This document shows positions 36,548 through 45,729 of a stretch of 64,000 bases of DNA, piece by piece. Under the pieces are notes generated by a model. That model had not been told where the DNA came from. It ran no database searches and saw nothing but the letters and a program-made list of their open reading frames with translations. The stretch lies in the NCBI GenBank assembly GCA_002428265.1, contig DIUR01000028.1, positions 89,251-153,250 on the forward strand. Reading direction: 5' to 3'. The stretch comes from Bacteriovoracaceae bacterium UBA6153. GTDB taxonomy: Bacteria > Bdellovibrionota > Bacteriovoracia > Bacteriovoracales > Bacteriovoracaceae. Every line of letters starts with the position of its first letter. Positions within the stretch are counted from its first letter, which is position 1. Both the position numbers and the translations under genes were made by a program.

Positions 36548-37823
36548 GCAAATTTTTTACAACAAGGTCATACAATTCTGGAATACTTTCTTGAAGTGAT
36601 TGTGCCTTGAAACTATCCATCTTTGTATTGATATCCATAAAAGATTTAAGTAAGGCCGGATCGGTTTTTTGATTCATGAAATTTAGTACTTCATGAATAC
36701 TTTCTGCCATGTATTTTCTATTTTCAGGAAGCTCTTCTTTTAATTTAGTATAAAACTCTCCTAGCCTTTTATTTGCTATGAGCTTCGCTTCCTCAGGAAG
36801 AACGCTTGATTGAAGATAGTTTGGAATATGCAGATTAATAAGATTCAGGGCAGGAACAATTACTTTAAATTTTTTCAGATAATTATAAAGATCTGGAAGC
36901 TCTAGAATATTATAAATTTGCACCGTACAAGAAAGAAGAATTTCATCAATATGATATTTCGATGCATTGTCATCAAGATAAGTTAAATTACGGTCAATAA
37001 CATCCCACTTCGCTGGATGGCGAACATACTCGTTTACTTTTCCAAAACCATCTATACTACAAAGCAATCTGATGCTTTTAAAATACTTCCATAACTCAAG
37101 AACTGGTTCGGGCAACTTAGTTAAATTTGTATTATAAGTGAGCGTGATATTTTTAGCGTAATCGTTATCGATACAATACTTCAGCATGCGTGACATTTGA
37201 GGAGTAATTAGAGGCTCTCCTCCTGCAAAATGCAAATGCTCACAATGCTCTAATTTTTTTTGAAACTCTAAAAAAAGATAATCTTTTTCAATCCAATCAT
37301 AATTTTCAAGCTCGATTCTTCGGGTATCATTCATTTTCTCGCTGTCTGGCTTTACCTTGTTCCAGTCTTTGAGCCATGCATTTGAAGAATGTGGTCCGCA
37401 CATACGGCACTGTAAATTACAAAGATTTCCCAGTCTGTAATCAATAGATTTATATTTTACTGGAATGGTCCCATCAGGCCTTGTCGTTAGAACTGTACTT
37501 ACAATAATATCGTCATAACTTTTATTTTCAATTTCTCTACGGCTAACGCCGTCTGCTAATTCTGTCACCAGGCAACGAGTACAAACCTTATTCCACTTCC
37601 CCTGGAGCATATCTTTTCTAATTTTTTTCATAAAATCAGAATTCATAATTTGATCTTGAGTAGGCTGGTCTTTAATATTAAAGGGTTTTCCATCGTTATC
37701 AGTGATAGCGATATGATGCTCTTCACTCGTGCAACATACTTGATAATTTCCATTGCTATTAACAAAGCTATGTATCCAAGGAAGGATGCAAAATGGACTT
37801 TTTTCGGATGTTTTATCGGACAT
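36537..37823 (-). CDS. Radical SAM protein with N-terminal Twitch/SPASM-like module
   Basis: 428 residues. An N-terminal Cys module (C12, C30-C31, C81, C84: FCILPWIHS, YQVCCTSEE, CTRC) precedes the radical SAM barrel with C135-x3-C139-x2-C142 (LCNLQCRMCG) and AGGEPLI. The Cys module sits before the barrel instead of after it. The family is widespread and largely uncharacterised. It diverges from a paralogous gene 81 bases away. Confidence 0.82.
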   Translation of the reverse strand: MSDKTSEKSPFCILPWIHSFVNSNGNYQVCCTSEEHHIAITDNDGKPFNIKDQPTQDQIMNSDFMKKIRKDMLQGKWNKVCTRCLVTELADGVSRREIENKSYDDIIVSTVLTTRPDGTIPVKYKSIDYRLGNLCNLQCRMCGPHSSNAWLKDWNKVKPDSEKMNDTRRIELENYDWIEKDYLFLEFQKKLEHCEHLHFAGGEPLITPQMSRMLKYCIDNDYAKNITLTYNTNLTKLPEPVLELWKYFKSIRLLCSIDGFGKVNEYVRHPAKWDVIDRNLTYLDDNASKYHIDEILLSCTVQIYNILELPDLYNYLKKFKVIVPALNLINLHIPNYLQSSVLPEEAKLIANKRLGEFYTKLKEELPENRKYMAESIHEVLNFMNQKTDPALLKSFMDINTKMDSFKAQSLQESIPELYDLVVKNLPNS

Positions 37824-37904
37824 GTATTACCTAATTTTCTTTTACTTTAATGATTAACTATCAGAGGCAATTAGGCTAGTCTTTAGTAATAGATCGGAGA
37901 AAAA

Positions 37905-39140
37905 TTGGAAACAGACAAAAAAAAACTGATAGAGTCCAAGACGTTTTGTCTAATACCATGGATTCATCTACACGTAATGCCTGACAGTTCAGTTATTCCT
38001 TGCTGCGTCTCTCCTTACGATGATCTATACGGAAATGGTGCTAACCAGACGCTTAAAGAGATTTGGAACTCAGACAGATATAAGCAACTTCGCCATAACA
38101 TGCTTAACGACATCCCATCAGAAGGATGTATGAGATGTTACAAAGTAGAAAACTCAGGCTTTGACAGCATGAGAACATCCATCAATCAGCGCTTCGCTCA
38201 TTGCTTATCAAAAATTGATGATACAAAAGAAGATGGATCATTTCAGTTAGATGGACCGAAACTCGATTACATAGATATTCGCTTTAGTAATTTATGCAAT
38301 TTTAAATGTAGGGGTTGTAGTCCTGCACTTAGTAGTTCTTGGTATGATGATCATCAGCAACTATTCAATTACAAATCTAATGAGAAAAAAGTTAAAAGTG
38401 TTTCAGTTGAATCTCCTCAATTCTGGGAAGAACTGAAAGAGGCCATTCCAAACTCTGAAGAAATTTATTTTGGCGGCGGCGAGCCTTTAATTACGAAAGA
38501 GCATTTTGAAGTATTAAAACTTTTAGAAAAAATGCAAAAATTCGACGTTAGACTTTCTTACAACACTAATCTTGCACAACTCAATTACGGTAATCATAAC
38601 TTAGCTGAAATCTGGTCCAAGTTTGATTTTGTAAAAGTAGGTATTAGTATTGATGATCAGGACGCAAGGGCCGAATACTTCCGCCACGGTACCAAGTGGA
38701 AAGTCATAGAAGAGAATCTAAAAAAACTCATTACAAATCATCCAACAGTCATGAGATATGTAAACTGTACAGTAAGCATAATGAATGTTTATTACCTTCC
38801 TGAGCTTTTTAATAAATTGGTTGATACCAATGTTATTGATTCGATGAATTTTAACATAAATATTTTGCTCGCTCCTGATGAATATACAATTCAGGTACTA
38901 CCTGCTCATCTCAAATTAATGGTTCGTGAAAAACTCTCGGCTTTTAAGAATGAATTAATCAATAGAGGCCCTCTTTTCATAAAAGCAGCTAATGACTTTG
39001 AAAACATTATTACCTTTATGGACGAAAATGATCGATCTGACTTACTAAATGTTTTTAAAGAACATACTCTAAAACTAGATAGTATTAGAAATGAAAACTT
39101 TGCAGCGACATTTCCAGAGCTCCGTGAACTGGTGAACTAA
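37905..39140 (+). CDS. Radical SAM protein with N-terminal Twitch/SPASM-like module
   Basis: 411 residues. Same layout as its divergent neighbour: N-terminal C15, C33-C34, C75, C78 (FCLIPWIHLHV, VIPCC, GCMRC), then C131-x3-C135-x2-C138 (LCNFKCRGC) and GGGEPLI. TTG start with GGAGA before it. It opens a four-gene plus-strand operon to 42,044. Substrate unknown. Confidence 0.82.
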   Translation: METDKKKLIESKTFCLIPWIHLHVMPDSSVIPCCVSPYDDLYGNGANQTLKEIWNSDRYKQLRHNMLNDIPSEGCMRCYKVENSGFDSMRTSINQRFAHCLSKIDDTKEDGSFQLDGPKLDYIDIRFSNLCNFKCRGCSPALSSSWYDDHQQLFNYKSNEKKVKSVSVESPQFWEELKEAIPNSEEIYFGGGEPLITKEHFEVLKLLEKMQKFDVRLSYNTNLAQLNYGNHNLAEIWSKFDFVKVGISIDDQDARAEYFRHGTKWKVIEENLKKLITNHPTVMRYVNCTVSIMNVYYLPELFNKLVDTNVIDSMNFNINILLAPDEYTIQVLPAHLKLMVREKLSAFKNELINRGPLFIKAANDFENIITFMDENDRSDLLNVFKEHTLKLDSIRNENFAATFPELRELVN

Positions 39141-40018
39141 TGAACTCAAGGGATAAAATTCTACTTTGGCTCTACACTAACCTTGGCGACATAAAAGTTC
39201 TTAACTATCTGGTATCCTCATTCTACAAACACATCATCTTTCAATTCATTAAAATCATCTTAAAACTCAAGCATCCAAATTTAATTGGAGTGCACTATAG
39301 AAATTCGGTGAGCTCTACTCTTACCTTTAATGCCTTTCTCTCTGACATCGATGTTACCTTAGTTATAGAAGACAATTCGGATTTTCGTTCTGTCATACTT
39401 ACCTACTTCAAATTAAAATCCTTCTTCATCATGCTCGATAGCCCAGAAATTTATTATAAGAATGAAGATGACTATCTTTCATCAATAAGAGAGCAACCAA
39501 CTTGGAAACTAGTAGATTTCACATGGAATATAAGAAAAATTAACTGGAGCCTTGATACTCTTAGAGATACTAATAATCAGCTAACCAAAATCAAAAAGCT
39601 TAGGGCCATTGAAAAAAGCTTTAAAAAAATTATTTCAGATAAGCTTATAAATAATAAAAATGAATATAACTTAATGGATTTTCCGGCCTTAACAGCATTC
39701 ATTCCTAAATCAGATAAAAAAAGTAATCTTTGTTATTATTCTTTTTTCTTAGAAACTAATAAGATCAATCATATAAAATTTCTCACTACGACTGATCAAT
39801 ATGAGTACATGAACTCCTTAATGCCTGGAGAACAGATTACTTCCTCTATATCTAGTTCCCTTGATGACAATTACTTAAAAAATAAAATTGCTCTGGAATT
39901 TTATGAGCTCTATTTAACTAAAAGCACTTCTAGATTAAAATTAGCTCATAACTTAGATATCGCACCCTTACTAGACTGGATTACTTATTTGGAAAAGAAG
40001 TTAGGTATTACAGAATGA
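39140..40018 (+). CDS. Nucleotidyltransferase-like protein
   Basis: 292 residues. YRNSVSSTLTFNAFLSDIDVTLVIED holds D69-x-D71 in the spacing of polymerase-beta-type nucleotidyltransferases (Ser then D-x-D), though the leading Gly-Ser is altered to Asn-Ser. Coupled by TAATG and ATGA to radical SAM genes on both sides. It could nucleotidylate a small molecule, protein or RNA; assignment is tentative. Confidence 0.5.
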   Translation: MNSRDKILLWLYTNLGDIKVLNYLVSSFYKHIIFQFIKIILKLKHPNLIGVHYRNSVSSTLTFNAFLSDIDVTLVIEDNSDFRSVILTYFKLKSFFIMLDSPEIYYKNEDDYLSSIREQPTWKLVDFTWNIRKINWSLDTLRDTNNQLTKIKKLRAIEKSFKKIISDKLINNKNEYNLMDFPALTAFIPKSDKKSNLCYYSFFLETNKINHIKFLTTTDQYEYMNSLMPGEQITSSISSSLDDNYLKNKIALEFYELYLTKSTSRLKLAHNLDIAPLLDWITYLEKKLGITE

Positions 40019-41031
40019 TCAATATACCGGGTAAAGATACAGTCTTCTGCGACAAAGAAGGAAACTACTCCCTTTATTCATCAGAAGAAATTTTAACTAA
40101 AAGACTTAACAACTGGAAGGGGTGGAAATGCTCTGCTGGTGTGAGCACTATTCACATTACTTCAGATGGAAATATTTTTTCTGGAACTTGTAAAGTTGGA
40201 GGACTTCTCGGAAATGTTTTTGATGCTGATGTAGAGTTTCCAGAAGAGTGGCAGACCTGCACTAAAGAATGGTGCATGTGCGGCTCTGAGATGAAAATTT
40301 TGAAAGTTCCTTCAAGTGACATTGATGTGAATAAACTAAGTAAACCTTTAAACTTAACTGAACACACTGCAACTCCTCAGTGGGTTGGCATGGCATTCTC
40401 TAAACTAACATCCGTCTTCCCCAAAACAGTCACATGGGATCTCGGCCGAAGATGCAACTACTCATGTAGCTATTGCCCACCATCAACGGCCAATAACTAT
40501 GAAGCCCATAAATCTTTTGAGAGTTTAAAAACTGCAGTGAACTCACTGCTCTATAAATTCAGCACCATTCAAAGAGTAAAATGGATTTTCACAGGTGGAG
40601 AGCCAACCCTTAATCCGGCCTTTATAGATATCTTAAAATATCTTCATCAATTCAGGCATATTGCTCACACTCAAACGAATGGAAGCCGAGATCCGAATTA
40701 TTATTCAGAATTAATCGAATACAGCTCGATTGGCTTCAGTATTCATTTTGAAGAATTTAATGAAAAAAGATTCATGAATAACTGTGAAGCTATTTTAAAA
40801 AAGAAATCTATTCATCCAATGGCCTCTGTAAACTGGGTGGGAGTAAGACTGATGGTTGCACCTGGCGGCTTTCAAGAAGCTTTAGTCCTTAAAGAAAAGC
40901 TATTAAACCTGCCACCTCTTTGGGGCAAGTTAGATTTTGTAAACATGAGCCCTCTTTATGAAAAAGAAGATGGAGATAAATTAATGAGTTATTCAACTGA
41001 AGAGTTGAATCAAATCAATGAGCATCTATAG
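40015..41031 (+). CDS. Radical SAM protein with N-terminal Cys module, paralogue A
   Basis: 338 residues. The N-terminal module has C39, C59, C82, C87 and C89 (WKCSAGVST, GTCKVGG, CTKEWCMCG), followed by the barrel with C147-x3-C151-x2-C154 (RRCNYSCSYCPPS) and GGEPTLNP. Clearly a tandem duplicate of the next gene, sharing most motifs at the same spacing. It may dimerise with it or act on related substrates. Confidence 0.82.
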   Translation: MINIPGKDTVFCDKEGNYSLYSSEEILTKRLNNWKGWKCSAGVSTIHITSDGNIFSGTCKVGGLLGNVFDADVEFPEEWQTCTKEWCMCGSEMKILKVPSSDIDVNKLSKPLNLTEHTATPQWVGMAFSKLTSVFPKTVTWDLGRRCNYSCSYCPPSTANNYEAHKSFESLKTAVNSLLYKFSTIQRVKWIFTGGEPTLNPAFIDILKYLHQFRHIAHTQTNGSRDPNYYSELIEYSSIGFSIHFEEFNEKRFMNNCEAILKKKSIHPMASVNWVGVRLMVAPGGFQEALVLKEKLLNLPPLWGKLDFVNMSPLYEKEDGDKLMSYSTEELNQINEHL

Positions 41032-41033
41032 CA

Positions 41034-42044
41034 ATGAAAGATATTAATAAAAAAAATATTCTTTTTAGTGATGCTGATGGAAACTTCTCCGTGCATACTA
41101 ATGAAGAAGTCATCGCTTCACGCCTTAATAACTGGAAAGGCTGGAAATGCTCGGCCGGTGTTAATAATTTACATATTACAGCAGATGGAAACATCTATAC
41201 TGGCACCTGCAAAGTCGGGGGCCTCAAAGGCAACGTCTTTGATTCAGGCGTTATCTTCCCAGAGCATTGGATCACTTGCACAAAAGAGTGGTGTATGTGT
41301 GCTCCTGAAATGCAATTGCTTAAATCTAAAGATCACAAAAAAGTAATTAGCTATGATGAACTTAAAAACTTTTCAGATGTAAAAGTTGATCCAGTATGGG
41401 TAGGGCCAGTCAGTGTTAACAAGATTAAAGACTACCCTCTGACAATAACCTGGGACATCGGAAGAAGATGTAATTATCAATGCAGCTATTGTCCCCCTTC
41501 TACTTCTAATACATTCGAGGTTCATAAAACGTATGGAAGTTTAAAATTTGGAGTTGATAATATTCATAAAAATTTCTGTAGGGATAAAAAGGCCTCTTGG
41601 ATTTTTACCGGTGGCGAACCAACAATTAATCCTTCTTATCTGGAAATTGTGAAACTTCTTCACAATGACCTTCATCATCTTGTTCATACTCAAAGCAACG
41701 GCAGCAGAGAAGGAAATTATTATTCTGAGCTTATAAATTATAGTTCGATAGGCTTCAGCGTTCACCTTGAGCAATTTAATCAAAAAAAGTTCTTAGAAGC
41801 TTGCCAGGCTATTGCTATAAAAAAAGAATCTCTAGAAGAAAACATGAGACAAAACTTTTCCATTAGAATCATGGTTCCTCCTAATGAATTGCCTAAAGCA
41901 ATAGAGCTTAAAAATGATATTTTAAAGCTCACAAGTGCTCATCAGATTAATTCAGTAAATCTTGCTCCACTTTATCAAAAGAATAACGGAGAGGAATTGA
42001 TGGACTATAGTCAGGAAGAAATTAACAGCATCGTTAATTCATAA
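41034..42044 (+). CDS. Radical SAM protein with N-terminal Cys module, paralogue B
   Basis: 336 residues. Same architecture as the previous gene: WKCSAGVNN, GTCKVGG, CTKEWCMCA, then RRCNYQCSYCPPS and GGEPTINP. Starts two bases after paralogue A. It ends just before a terminator, closing the operon. The substrate is unknown; no precursor-like peptide was seen next to it. Confidence 0.82.
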   Translation: MKDINKKNILFSDADGNFSVHTNEEVIASRLNNWKGWKCSAGVNNLHITADGNIYTGTCKVGGLKGNVFDSGVIFPEHWITCTKEWCMCAPEMQLLKSKDHKKVISYDELKNFSDVKVDPVWVGPVSVNKIKDYPLTITWDIGRRCNYQCSYCPPSTSNTFEVHKTYGSLKFGVDNIHKNFCRDKKASWIFTGGEPTINPSYLEIVKLLHNDLHHLVHTQSNGSREGNYYSELINYSSIGFSVHLEQFNQKKFLEACQAIAIKKESLEENMRQNFSIRIMVPPNELPKAIELKNDILKLTSAHQINSVNLAPLYQKNNGEELMDYSQEEINSIVNS

Positions 42045-42048
42045 AAAA

Positions 42049-42076
42049 GGCCTGCAAAAGCAGGCCTTAAATTTTT
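42049..42076. terminator. Rho-independent terminator between radical SAM and carboxylase genes
   Basis: Stem GGCCTGC (42049-42055), loop AAAA, GCAGGCC (42060-42066), then TTAAATTTTT. It lies between two convergent operons and can end both. Confidence 0.82.
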
Positions 42077-42093
42077 AAAATTTTGAAAAATCT

Positions 42094-42606
42094 TTATTCA
42101 GCTTCTACTTCAATCATAAGAACACCGTTATCTAGCGCATCACCCGTCTTCACGTGGATTGCCTTAACAGTTCCTTTTGTTCCAACCTTAATCTCGTTTT
42201 CCATTTTCATGGCCTCAAGAATTAAAAGTGTCTGACCTTTCTCTACCTTATCACCAACTTTACAGTTGATTTTAACAACCTTCCCAGGCATTTGAGTGAA
42301 TAGTCCACCTTCATCACCACCGCCTAAAGAAGACGGCTTATAACCGCGATAAAGCTTAAAAACTTTATCTACGTTTAACATGATTCCAGGTGAATCCTGA
42401 CGAGCAAGCTTATTCCATCTTACGCCATCAGTTGAAGCAAAGTACTGGTCAGCTAACTTTCTAACAAAGATCGTTTCTTTGTTGAGTTCTTTTTGATCTT
42501 TAATCGTTCTGAACTCAAATTCCACCATCTCAGCTGAGTGAGTAATAGTTTTTGTCAGATCGACAATGTATTCATTTTTATCGTTATCAATTAAATACGT
42601 TCTCAT
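42094..42606 (-). CDS. Biotin carboxyl carrier protein of an acyl-CoA carboxylase
   Basis: 170 residues. The C-terminal biotinyl domain has the EAMKMENE motif with the biotin Lys at about 134; an N-terminal region of about 90 residues is followed by a Gly-rich linker. It carries CO2 between the carboxylase and the transferase encoded just upstream. ATG overlaps the carboxylase TAA (TAATG). Confidence 0.9.
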   Translation of the reverse strand: MRTYLIDNDKNEYIVDLTKTITHSAEMVEFEFRTIKDQKELNKETIFVRKLADQYFASTDGVRWNKLARQDSPGIMLNVDKVFKLYRGYKPSSLGGGDEGGLFTQMPGKVVKINCKVGDKVEKGQTLLILEAMKMENEIKVGTKGTVKAIHVKTGDALDNGVLMIEVEAE

Positions 42607-44051
42607 TATAACCCCATTCTTCTAGCTTCAATCCCGGCAATTTGCTTGTAGATTGAAGTGAAGTTCATATCTGTAACAACTTGTTCTTGAGGTTTTTCAA
42701 GAGCGATGAAGTTAGTAGAATACTTACCTTTGATGAAGACTTCGTTTCTCATGATAACTTTATGTAGAGGAATGTTTGTTTTTAATCCTTCTAGTAAAAG
42801 TCCATCAAGAGCTGCTCTCATTTTTCTGATAGCAACTTCTCTTAAAATCCCTTTTACAACCAGCTTTCCAACCATCGGATCGAAATCTGGAGTTACTTGA
42901 AGACCTTTATAAAGACAGTTATCAAAACGAGTTCCTTGAGGGAAATTCGTCTCACATCCAGTAACAGTCCCTGGAGCTGGAAGCATAGTAATTGGATCTT
43001 CAGCACAGATACGACATTCAATCGCGTGACCTGTTCTTGTAATCCATTCCTGTGAAGGAATACCAAGATCATCACCGAAAGCCGACTGGATCATACATAC
43101 GATCAAATCAATTCCTGTAATTTCTTCTGTAATTGGATGCTCTACCTGAATACGAGTGTTCATCTCTAAGAAGTAAAATTCTTTATCTTCACCCATGATT
43201 AACTCAACAGTTCCTGCTGAATCATAGTTGATTGCTTTTGCTAACTTTACAGCTGACATACACACACGTTGGCGAAGATCTTCATCATCACCAATAAATG
43301 GTGATGGAGCTTCTTCAACAATTTTCTGGTGACGACGTTGAATTGAACATTCTCTCTCGAAGAAATGGAAAACATTTCCTTTTCTATCAGCTAAGATCTG
43401 AACTTCAATATGGTGTGGGTTAACAATGAACTTCTCAACAAGAAGGTCACCATTTTTAAATGCAGAAGCCGCTTCTCTTCCAACAGCTTCGAAGTTATCT
43501 CTAACATCTTGCTCGTTGAAACAAGTACGCATTCCGCGTCCACCACCACCAGCAACGGCCTTTAGTAGAATTGGATATTTGATTTCGTTACCAATTTTGA
43601 TGGCTTCTTCAACAGTTTTAACCGGTCCAGTAGAGCCTGGAACAACCGGCATCCCAACTTTCTTCGCAAATTCTTTTGAAACAGCTTTATCACCCATAAC
43701 TCTAACAGCTTCTGGGTGCGGTCCAATCCAAACGATTCCGTTATCAACAAGGGCCTGAGAGAACTCAGTATTCTCTGATAAGAATCCGTATCCTGGGTGA
43801 ACACCATCAATTTGATATTTTTTACAAACTTCTAAAATATTCGGAATATTTAAATAAGTCTCAGCATTAGTAGAACCTGGAAGGCGTACCCATTCATCAC
43901 AAACTTCTAAGTGTTTTGCTTGAACTTCATTATCCGTCCAAACTCCAACAGCAGTGTGACCTAGCTCGCGACACGCCTTAGCGATACGAGCGGCAATCTC
44001 TCCACGGTTAATGATAAGAATTCTTTTCGTTCCTGAAGTAATCTTACTCAT
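42606..44051 (-). CDS. Biotin carboxylase subunit of acyl-CoA (probably propionyl-CoA) carboxylase
   Basis: 481 residues. The ATP-grasp carboxylase core shows KRILIINRGEIAARIAKAC, the Gly-rich loop VAGGGGRGM, ECSIQRRHQKIVEEAPSP and NTRIQVEHPITEEITG. It carboxylates biotin with bicarbonate and ATP. It overlaps the transferase gene by ATGA. Acetyl-CoA carboxylase cannot be fully excluded, but the subunit set and the mutase in the same region favour propionyl-CoA. Confidence 0.9.
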   Translation of the reverse strand: MSKITSGTKRILIINRGEIAARIAKACRELGHTAVGVWTDNEVQAKHLEVCDEWVRLPGSTNAETYLNIPNILEVCKKYQIDGVHPGYGFLSENTEFSQALVDNGIVWIGPHPEAVRVMGDKAVSKEFAKKVGMPVVPGSTGPVKTVEEAIKIGNEIKYPILLKAVAGGGGRGMRTCFNEQDVRDNFEAVGREAASAFKNGDLLVEKFIVNPHHIEVQILADRKGNVFHFFERECSIQRRHQKIVEEAPSPFIGDDEDLRQRVCMSAVKLAKAINYDSAGTVELIMGEDKEFYFLEMNTRIQVEHPITEEITGIDLIVCMIQSAFGDDLGIPSQEWITRTGHAIECRICAEDPITMLPAPGTVTGCETNFPQGTRFDNCLYKGLQVTPDFDPMVGKLVVKGILREVAIRKMRAALDGLLLEGLKTNIPLHKVIMRNEVFIKGKYSTNFIALEKPQEQVVTDMNFTSIYKQIAGIEARRMGL

Positions 44052-45613
44052 AGTTGGATGTTCCCGTGTTTACGTTTAGGTTTTTCCTGCTTCTTATTTT
44101 TAAGAGCGATCAGGTATTCATAAACTCTCTTGCGAGTTTCTTCCGGAAGGATAATAGCATCCATGAATCCAAGTTCAGCCGCTCTGTACGGATTAGCAAA
44201 CTTCTCTTCATAGTCAGCAATTAACTGTGCTTTTTTATCGTCAAAAGCTTTTCCAGTTAATCCTTCAAGATCACCTCTGTTAATAATATTAACAGCACCC
44301 TCAGCTCCCATAACTGCAATTTCAGCAGTCGGATAAGCTAAGTTAACGTCAGTCTTAATGTGTTTTGATGCCATAACTAAATAAGCACCACCATAAGACT
44401 TACGAGTAATGATTGAGATAAGAGGAACAGTTGCTTCTGAATATGCATAAAGAAGTTTTGATCCGTGCTTAATGATACCACCAAACTCTTGGTTAGTTCC
44501 TGGAAGGAATCCTGGAACGTCTACTAAAGTTAAAATAGGAATATCAAAAGCGTCACAGAATCTAACGAATCTTGCAGCTTTTTCACTGGAAGCAATATCA
44601 AGTACCCCAGCTAAAACAGCAGGCTGATTAGCAACGATTCCGATTTTAATTCCACCAACAGAAGCAAAACCTACGATGATGTTTTTAGCGTAGTCTTTAT
44701 GAACTTCTAAAAATTGAGCATCGTCTACAACGTCAAAGATAATCTCTTTCATGTCGTATGGTTTTTTCGGATTAGCTGGAACTGTTTCTTTAATTTTTAC
44801 GTTGTCGCGATAGATTGTATCCGACGTGTATTTAGGAGTCGCTTTTGTAAAGTTTGCATGAGGAATGTATGAAAGAAGCTCGCGCACTCTCTCGAAACAC
44901 TCATCTTCGCTTGCTACTTTAAATTGCGCAACACCAGATTTCTCAGAGTGAGCACTAGCTCCACCAAGTTGCTCTTTCGTTACTTCTTCGTGAGTTACTG
45001 TTTTAATAACTTCAGGGCCTGTAACAAACATGTATGAAGATTTATCAACCATGAAAATGAAATCTGTTAGAGCAGGAGAATAAACCGCTCCACCAGCACA
45101 AGGTCCAAGGATTAATGAGATTTGAGGAATTACACCAGAACACTTTACGTTTCTGTAGAAAATTTCTCCGTACCCAGCAAGACCTTCAACACCTTCTTGA
45201 ATACGAGCTCCACCTGAATCATTCATCCCGATCATCGGGATTCTGTTTTCAAGAGCGAAGTCCATAATCTTGCAGATTTTTCTAGCGTGAGCAGATCCTA
45301 GAGATCCACCAAAACAAGTAAAGTCTTGAGAGTATAGTGCAACTTTTTGTCCGTTGATCGTAGCAACACCAGTAACAACACCATCACCAAGAAAAGACTC
45401 TCCTTTTCCCATAGCTGCTTGTTTGCTGATTACAAAACGATCAAATTCTAAAAATGAATTAGGATCAACTAGACGCTCAATACGCTCTCTAGCTGTAAAC
45501 TTTCCTTGTTCATGTTGTTTTTTAATTCTGGCTTCGCCACCACCAATTTCAGATTCGTGTCTGAGTTTAAGCAATAGCTCGCGCTTCCCTTCCAGGGTTT
45601 GGGTCTGAGACAT
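44048..45613 (-). CDS. Carboxyltransferase subunit of acyl-CoA (probably propionyl-CoA) carboxylase
   Basis: 521 residues from the ATG at 45613, chosen for the strong AGGAGG seven bases before it; a longer frame starts 27 bases upstream. It has the full-length propionyl-CoA carboxylase beta layout with an N-terminal RGRIEKQHEQGKFTARERIERLVD-like region and oxyanion-hole glycine patterns (GGARIQEGVEGLAGYG and the GGAYLVMASKH region). It transfers CO2 from biotin to propionyl-CoA, giving methylmalonyl-CoA for the mutase at 33.4 kb after epimerisation. Confidence 0.9.
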   Translation of the reverse strand: MSQTQTLEGKRELLLKLRHESEIGGGEARIKKQHEQGKFTARERIERLVDPNSFLEFDRFVISKQAAMGKGESFLGDGVVTGVATINGQKVALYSQDFTCFGGSLGSAHARKICKIMDFALENRIPMIGMNDSGGARIQEGVEGLAGYGEIFYRNVKCSGVIPQISLILGPCAGGAVYSPALTDFIFMVDKSSYMFVTGPEVIKTVTHEEVTKEQLGGASAHSEKSGVAQFKVASEDECFERVRELLSYIPHANFTKATPKYTSDTIYRDNVKIKETVPANPKKPYDMKEIIFDVVDDAQFLEVHKDYAKNIIVGFASVGGIKIGIVANQPAVLAGVLDIASSEKAARFVRFCDAFDIPILTLVDVPGFLPGTNQEFGGIIKHGSKLLYAYSEATVPLISIITRKSYGGAYLVMASKHIKTDVNLAYPTAEIAVMGAEGAVNIINRGDLEGLTGKAFDDKKAQLIADYEEKFANPYRAAELGFMDAIILPEETRKRVYEYLIALKNKKQEKPKRKHGNIQL

Positions 45614-45729
45614 AAAAAAACCTCCTAAAGAAGACGGCATTTTATACTGTCATTTCTTATGAGGCTACTTATAGTGCGTCATAGTGGCATAGTATTATTA
45701 GGTTTTTTACAGATACGCTGCAGCAGAAG

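Noticed and set aside
42094..45613. Acetyl-CoA carboxylase for fatty acid synthesis
   Set aside because: The transferase is a single PccB-type subunit rather than AccA plus AccD, and mutase and MeaB occur in the same region, so propionyl-CoA is favoured though not proved.
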